Shown: piece by piece, positions 60,245 through 64,000 of the stretch | Layout of the letters: each line of letters begins with the position of its first letter | Numbering within the stretch: position 1 is the first letter of the stretch | NCBI RefSeq assembly: GCF_011065895.1 | Contig: NZ_JAALCR010000002.1 | Location: 186,001 to 250,000, forward strand | DNA length: 64,000 bases | Source: Paludisphaera rhizosphaerae | GTDB lineage: Bacteria; Planctomycetota; Planctomycetia; Isosphaerales; Isosphaeraceae | Direction of reading: 5' to 3' | Position numbers and translations under genes: made by a program | Notes under the pieces: generated by a model | The model's database searches: none | Told to the model about the DNA's origin: nothing | Seen by the model: the letters and a program-made list of their open reading frames with translations, nothing else

Positions 60245-61504
60245 ATGGCCGACCGAATCCGGATCTACGGAACGAGAGGCTGGCTCCTCGCGGCGTTGGC
60301 GGCGTCGACCGTCATGGCAGCGCCGGGATGCCTGGGACCTCGCGCCCTCCGTTCGACTCGGATGAAATATAACGAGGCGGTTCGAACGACCAACGACGAA
60401 CAACTCCTGATGAACATCGTTCGACTACGATACGCCGACTCGCCGGTGTTCATCGACCTCCCCAGCATTACCAGCCAGTTTGAAATGGCGGGGATGGCCC
60501 ACTTCCTGGGAGGACGGGGAAACCAGTTTCCGGGCTTCGCGAATCTGGGAAGCGGAGAGTTTACTGCCCGAGACAGCCCGACTCTCAGCTATCGCCCGCG
60601 CGAGGGGAAGGACGTCTCGCGGATCCTGCTGACGCCGCTCTCCGCGGAACTCTTCAGCGTGGTCAATGCAGGAGCCAACTTCGAGCAATTGATGCTCACG
60701 ACCATCGACGACATCAACGACGTCCCGAATGCTCCCCAGGCCGCGCTCATGGTCCCCAAAGTCCCGGATTACAACGAGGAGTTTCTCCGCGGAATTCGTC
60801 TGCTCGCAGGACTTTACGAGCGAGGAGGCGTGGAACTGCGAGTCGGAAGCGAGGAAGAGGACGTCAGCGCTTCCGACCCGATCGCCACGAACTCGCTCGG
60901 CGGCCAGGACCTGCTCAACGCCGCCAAGGAGGGTTATGTCTACCGTCAGAAGGGGGAGGGTGAGTACGCCCTGCTGAAGCGCGACAAGGGGTTGGTCCTG
61001 AAGATCCGACCAGGTTTCGTCAACTCGCCCGAGATGCATGAGGTTGAGCGGATTTTTCGCCTTCGACCGGGACTGGCCGGATACCGCGTCCGCTCCGACC
61101 TGGCGGAGAACGCCCTTGAGGCTACCAAACCGATCGACGAGGGGGCGGATACGATCTACCTCCACATGCGGTCGATTCTCCAGATCCTCCTGTTTCTCTC
61201 GAAGGGCGTCTGCGTGCCTGAAGCGCACGTGCTGGACCATGTCGCCCCCAGCACCGAAACCCCTGACGGCGGCGTCTACAACTGGACGCGCGTCACGGCG
61301 GGCAACTTCTTCGTCCACTCTTCCAAGCACCGCCCAAAAGATCCTGAGGTCGCCGTCCAGTATCGGGGGTACTGGTTCTACATCCCCAGCGACGATGTCA
61401 ACAGCCGGTCGATCTTGGCCATCATCGAGATCCTCGTGTCGCTCGAAGATTCGGAGTCTCGGGTGATCGGCGGTCCGCTGCTGACGATCCCTGTCGGCGG
61501 CTGA
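60245..61504 (+). CDS. Conserved lipoprotein, hypothetical
   Basis: The 419-residue predicted lipoprotein has a signal segment (GWLLAALAASTVMAAPGC) with the lipid-bearing Cys at about residue 29. A well-kept block follows: MKYNEAVRTTNDEQLLMNIVRLRYADSPVFIDL. Other blocks are TLSYRPREGKDVSRILLTPL, VYRQKGEGEYALLKRDKGLVLKI, TIYLHMRSILQILLFLSKGVCVP and YRGYWFYIPSDDVNSRSILAIIEILVSLE. The NIVRLRY-type start recurs in uncharacterised bacterial envelope proteins I have seen, with no known function. GAGGG lies about 12 bases before ATG 60245. It is divergent from a two-component system that might control it. Confidence 0.82.
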   Translation: MADRIRIYGTRGWLLAALAASTVMAAPGCLGPRALRSTRMKYNEAVRTTNDEQLLMNIVRLRYADSPVFIDLPSITSQFEMAGMAHFLGGRGNQFPGFANLGSGEFTARDSPTLSYRPREGKDVSRILLTPLSAELFSVVNAGANFEQLMLTTIDDINDVPNAPQAALMVPKVPDYNEEFLRGIRLLAGLYERGGVELRVGSEEEDVSASDPIATNSLGGQDLLNAAKEGYVYRQKGEGEYALLKRDKGLVLKIRPGFVNSPEMHEVERIFRLRPGLAGYRVRSDLAENALEATKPIDEGADTIYLHMRSILQILLFLSKGVCVPEAHVLDHVAPSTETPDGGVYNWTRVTAGNFFVHSSKHRPKDPEVAVQYRGYWFYIPSDDVNSRSILAIIEILVSLEDSESRVIGGPLLTIPVGG

Positions 61505-61562
61505 CGAGGTGACCGAGGGCTGCGAGATCGTCTCACCGAAGCGATAACCCTGGAGGCGGGTC

Positions 61563-62120
61563 TCAGCCCCGAAGGGCCCGGCCGATCTGGTAGTGGCAGA
61601 GGGCGATGGCGCAGGCGTCGGCGACGTCGTGGGGCTCGGGGACCTCGGCCAGTCCTAGCTCCGTCTGAATGGCGCGCTGCATCTGATCCTTGGGAGCGCG
61701 GCCGGAGCCGGTGAGAGTCTTCTTCACGCGGGCGGCGGCATAGCCGAAGACGGGGATCCCCTTGGTGGCGGCTGCCAGCATGATGACGCCCCGGGCGTGA
61801 CCCATCAGGATCGCGGTGCGGGGGAATTTGGCGTGACTGTGGACCTTCTCCAGAGCGAGCGCGCCGGGAGGATAGGCCGCCAGCAACTCGAGGACGTTCT
61901 GATAGAGGTGCTCAAGTCGCTGGCCGAGCGCTCGATCCGACGAGCCGGGTCGGATCACGCCAGCCTCGACGACGATCGGACCTCGGGGGCCGGGGTCGAC
62001 CACCGCGTAGCCGGTCACGTTCAGGCCGGGGTCGATGCCGACCACCCGACCCCAGACCGGGGCGGGGCCGTCGCCGCCGACCTTGGGCTCCCCCTCGGAT
62101 TCGATCGAACGGGCCGTCAT
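61563..62120 (-). CDS. ruvC: Crossover junction endodeoxyribonuclease RuvC
   Basis: The 185-residue Holliday-junction resolvase acts with RuvAB. VVGIDPGLNVTGYAV has the first catalytic Asp at 30, ALALEKVHSHAKFPRTAILMGHARG the Glu at 91, and EPHDVADACAIALCH the His/Asp pair near 164-168. RAPKDQMQRAI is conserved. About 22 extra residues precede the usual start. ATG 62120. No ruvA or ruvB is adjacent. It lies 55 bases downstream of the cysS gene. Confidence 0.95.
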   Translation of the reverse strand: MTARSIESEGEPKVGGDGPAPVWGRVVGIDPGLNVTGYAVVDPGPRGPIVVEAGVIRPGSSDRALGQRLEHLYQNVLELLAAYPPGALALEKVHSHAKFPRTAILMGHARGVIMLAAATKGIPVFGYAAARVKKTLTGSGRAPKDQMQRAIQTELGLAEVPEPHDVADACAIALCHYQIGRALRG

Positions 62121-62175
62121 TGGGTCGACTCCTTCGACCGGCTCAAGATCAGCGTCGTGCCGATCCCCCGGTCTC

Positions 62176-63654
62176 TCAATGCTTGGGTTCGACTCGCCAG
62201 CGGGTCCCTTCGGGCCCGTCTTCCAGTACGACGCCCAGTCCCGTCAGACGGTTGCGGACCTCGTCCGCGAGCGCGTACTGCTTCTCCTTGCGGAGGCGGG
62301 CTCGAAGCTCGATCAGGAGGTTCATCAGGTCTCCCGTCAGGGCGTCGCCGCCGGCCGTCGCCTTATCGGGGAGCTTATGGAAGAGGCCCAGGATGTTGGT
62401 CATCTCCTTGAGGACCGTCATCCCGGCTCGGTAATCGGCCAACTCTTGCTTCGACGAGTTCGCCGAGAGTCCAGCGGCCAACCGGTTGAGAACGCGGACG
62501 ACCTCGAACATCTCGCCGACAGCGCCGCCGGTGTTGAAGTCGTCGTCCATCGCGTCGAGGAAGCCCTGGCGATGTTCGGCGACCTCCTTCAGGGCGTCGC
62601 TCACTCCCGGGTCCCAGTCGTGTCGCTTCGTCGGAGCCGAGAGGGCATCGAACCGCTCGCCCGTCAGTTCTTCGAAGCGGTCGAATGCGTGGTGGAACGT
62701 CTGAAGGCTGCGGGCGATCTCCGAGAGCCGCGTCGGGCCGTAGTCGATCGGCCGGCGATAGTGGCTGGAAAGGAGCAAGAGCCGGATCGCGTCCGGCTGG
62801 TACTCAGCCAGCAGGTCGCCCATCAGGACGATCGTGCCTGGGTCGGACTTGCTGATCTTCTTGCCTTCTCGCGTGAGCAGGCCGTTATGCATCCAGTACG
62901 AGGCGAACGGCACGCCCGTGAACGATTCCGATTGCACCAACTCGTTCTCGTGGTGCGGAAAGACCAGGTCGAGCCCGCCGCCGTGGATGTCGAAATGCTG
63001 GCCCAGAATCTTGAGGCTCATGGCCGAGCACTCAATATGCCACCCTGGCCGTCCAGGTCCCCACGGGCTCTCCCACGAAGGTTCGCCGGGCTTGGACGAC
63101 TTCCAGAGGGCGAAATCGCTGGCGTTTCGCTTGAGGCTCGACGGCTCGATCCTCGCACCGGCCTGGAGTTCCTCCGGGTCGCGGTGGCTGAGCTTGCCGT
63201 AGGTGGAAGCCTTCGTAACGTCGAAGTAGACGTCGCCCCCCGATTCGTAGGCGAATCCCTTGTCGATCAACCCCTGGTTGATCGCGATGATGTCGTCGAT
63301 GTGCTCGGTCGCCCGGGGCATGTGGTCGATGCCCGTGACGTTCAGGGCCTTCAGGCAGTCGAGGTAGTCGGCCGTCACCTGCTCGGCCAGGGCCTTGACC
63401 GTCGTCCCGTCCTTCTGGGCCTGGACGATCAGCTTGTCGTCCACGTCCGTGATGTTCACGACCCAGGAGACGTCGTAGCCCAGGTAGGTCAGGTACCGCT
63501 TGACCGTATCGAAGATCACAGGACCGACCATGTGGCCGATGTGGCTGTTCGAATAAACGGTCGGCCCGCAGACGTACATGCCGACCTTGCCGGGCACGAC
63601 GGTCTGGAAGGGCTCCTTGGTCTGGCTCAGGGTGTTATAGACTCGCAGCGCCAT
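62176..63654 (-). CDS. cysS: Cysteinyl-tRNA synthetase
   Basis: The 492-residue class I synthetase charges tRNA-Cys. YVCGPTVYSNSHIGHM has a zinc-ligand Cys and the HIGH motif at 38-41. WHIECSAMSLKILGQHFDIHGGG contains the other zinc ligands, and GKKISKSDPG is the KMSKS loop. Length fits the family. ATG 63654. It lies 55 bases before ruvC and 42 bases after ispF on the same strand; such mixed housekeeping runs are common. Confidence 0.97.
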   Translation of the reverse strand: MALRVYNTLSQTKEPFQTVVPGKVGMYVCGPTVYSNSHIGHMVGPVIFDTVKRYLTYLGYDVSWVVNITDVDDKLIVQAQKDGTTVKALAEQVTADYLDCLKALNVTGIDHMPRATEHIDDIIAINQGLIDKGFAYESGGDVYFDVTKASTYGKLSHRDPEELQAGARIEPSSLKRNASDFALWKSSKPGEPSWESPWGPGRPGWHIECSAMSLKILGQHFDIHGGGLDLVFPHHENELVQSESFTGVPFASYWMHNGLLTREGKKISKSDPGTIVLMGDLLAEYQPDAIRLLLLSSHYRRPIDYGPTRLSEIARSLQTFHHAFDRFEELTGERFDALSAPTKRHDWDPGVSDALKEVAEHRQGFLDAMDDDFNTGGAVGEMFEVVRVLNRLAAGLSANSSKQELADYRAGMTVLKEMTNILGLFHKLPDKATAGGDALTGDLMNLLIELRARLRKEKQYALADEVRNRLTGLGVVLEDGPEGTRWRVEPKH

Positions 63655-63696
63655 GAGATCAGCGTTCTCTCGGGGGAGGATGAAGGCTTTTGGCTT

Positions 63697-64000
63697 TCAG
63701 CGGCGGGGCTCAAGCAAAACTACGGCGTGACAACAGATCGCCTCGGCCCGGCCGACGGGGCCGACGTGCTCTCCGGTCTTCGCCTTCACGTTCACGGCCG
63801 ACTCCGGCAGGCCCAAAAACCTGGCGAGGTTAGCCCGGATCGTCGCCTTGTGCGGGCCGAGCTTCGGGGCCTGGGCGTGAACGATCACGTCCACGTTCAC
63901 GGGCTTCCAGCCGTTGGCGGCGACGAGGTCGACGACCTCTGCGAGCAGGCGGGTGCTGTCCAGGTCGCGCCACTTGGGGTCGGTGTCTGGATAGTGTTCG
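63697..64000 (-). CDS. ispF: 2-C-methyl-D-erythritol 2,4-cyclodiphosphate synthase, N-terminus cut by window edge
   Basis: About 101 C-terminal residues are in the window. They include HYPDTDPKWRDLDSTRLL, which is the IspF signature of the MEP isoprenoid pathway. VNVDVIVHAQAPKLGPHKATIRANLARFLGLP and VNVKAKTGEHVGPVGRAEAICCHAVVLL follow and match the core that binds the cytidine and diphosphate. The protein makes the cyclic diphosphate from the phosphorylated CDP precursor. The gene start lies beyond the window. Function is firm; the N-terminus cannot be seen. Confidence 0.93.
   Translation of the reverse strand, partial: EHYPDTDPKWRDLDSTRLLAEVVDLVAANGWKPVNVDVIVHAQAPKLGPHKATIRANLARFLGLPESAVNVKAKTGEHVGPVGRAEAICCHAVVLLEPRR

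Overview
The window is a stretch of GC-rich chromosome that reads like a planctomycete of the Isosphaeraceae type (Paludisphaera, Singulisphaera or Aquisphaera relatives). This is inferred from family content, not from a marker-gene comparison. The pointers are a DUF1559 protein with a pseudopilin-type N-terminus, a Ser/Thr kinase fused to WD40-like repeats, secreted DUF1080-type and twin-arginine Gfo/Idh/MocA proteins, a DUF6655-like lipoprotein, a DUF3500 protein and many lipoproteins. Genes are dense and lie on both strands. Many neighbours are coupled by ATGA or GTGA overlaps. I see no rRNA, tRNA, CRISPR array, insertion sequence or prophage.

Layout. 1-6402: the 3' part of the window holds a truncated gamma-glutamyltransferase, a two-gene module of unknown small proteins, a DUF3500 protein, a PpiC-type isomerase and two lipoproteins. 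6415-9602: a DUF1559 protein and an OmpR/histidine-kinase pair. 9776-14387: apt, a class I/II aminotransferase, clpX and a mutY-like gene. 14697-20168: a small protein and a sigma factor, a DegT-type aminotransferase, a CbiX-type chelatase, half of an EamA transporter and a large lipoprotein hydrolase. 20157-24974: a multi-PAS hybrid kinase directly behind a repeat protein that ends in a HINT domain. 25256-36047: a membrane-anchored repeat protein, a pseudouridine synthase, an N-acetylneuraminate-lyase-like aldolase, secreted sugar-binding or hydrolase-like proteins, the WD40 kinase, TspO, a twin-arginine oxidoreductase and a HEPN-like protein.

36060-40707 is a partial complex I cluster (nuoA, H, J, K and N only) with a small extra gene in front. 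40868-44815 holds a SUI1/YciH protein, DinB, an unknown protein, an HhH-GPD glycosylase without its complete iron-sulfur ligand set, rpsT and a TPR protein. 44929-49264 holds an SMP-30 lactonase, infA, an RNase HII-like protein, a ParA ATPase and a CHAD protein.

The most system-like region is 50005-57812. A five-gene, fully overlapping minus-strand operon encodes a GmhA-like isomerase, a HAD phosphatase, an unfamiliar enzyme, an HldE-like kinase and a GGQ release-factor-like protein. It diverges from a three-gene plus-strand operon encoding a flippase-like membrane protein, a GT2 glycosyltransferase and a polytopic membrane protein. Together they look like a route that makes a phosphorylated sugar and uses it in the envelope. 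The end of the window holds a second OmpR/kinase pair, a conserved lipoprotein, ruvC, cysS and the 3' part of ispF.
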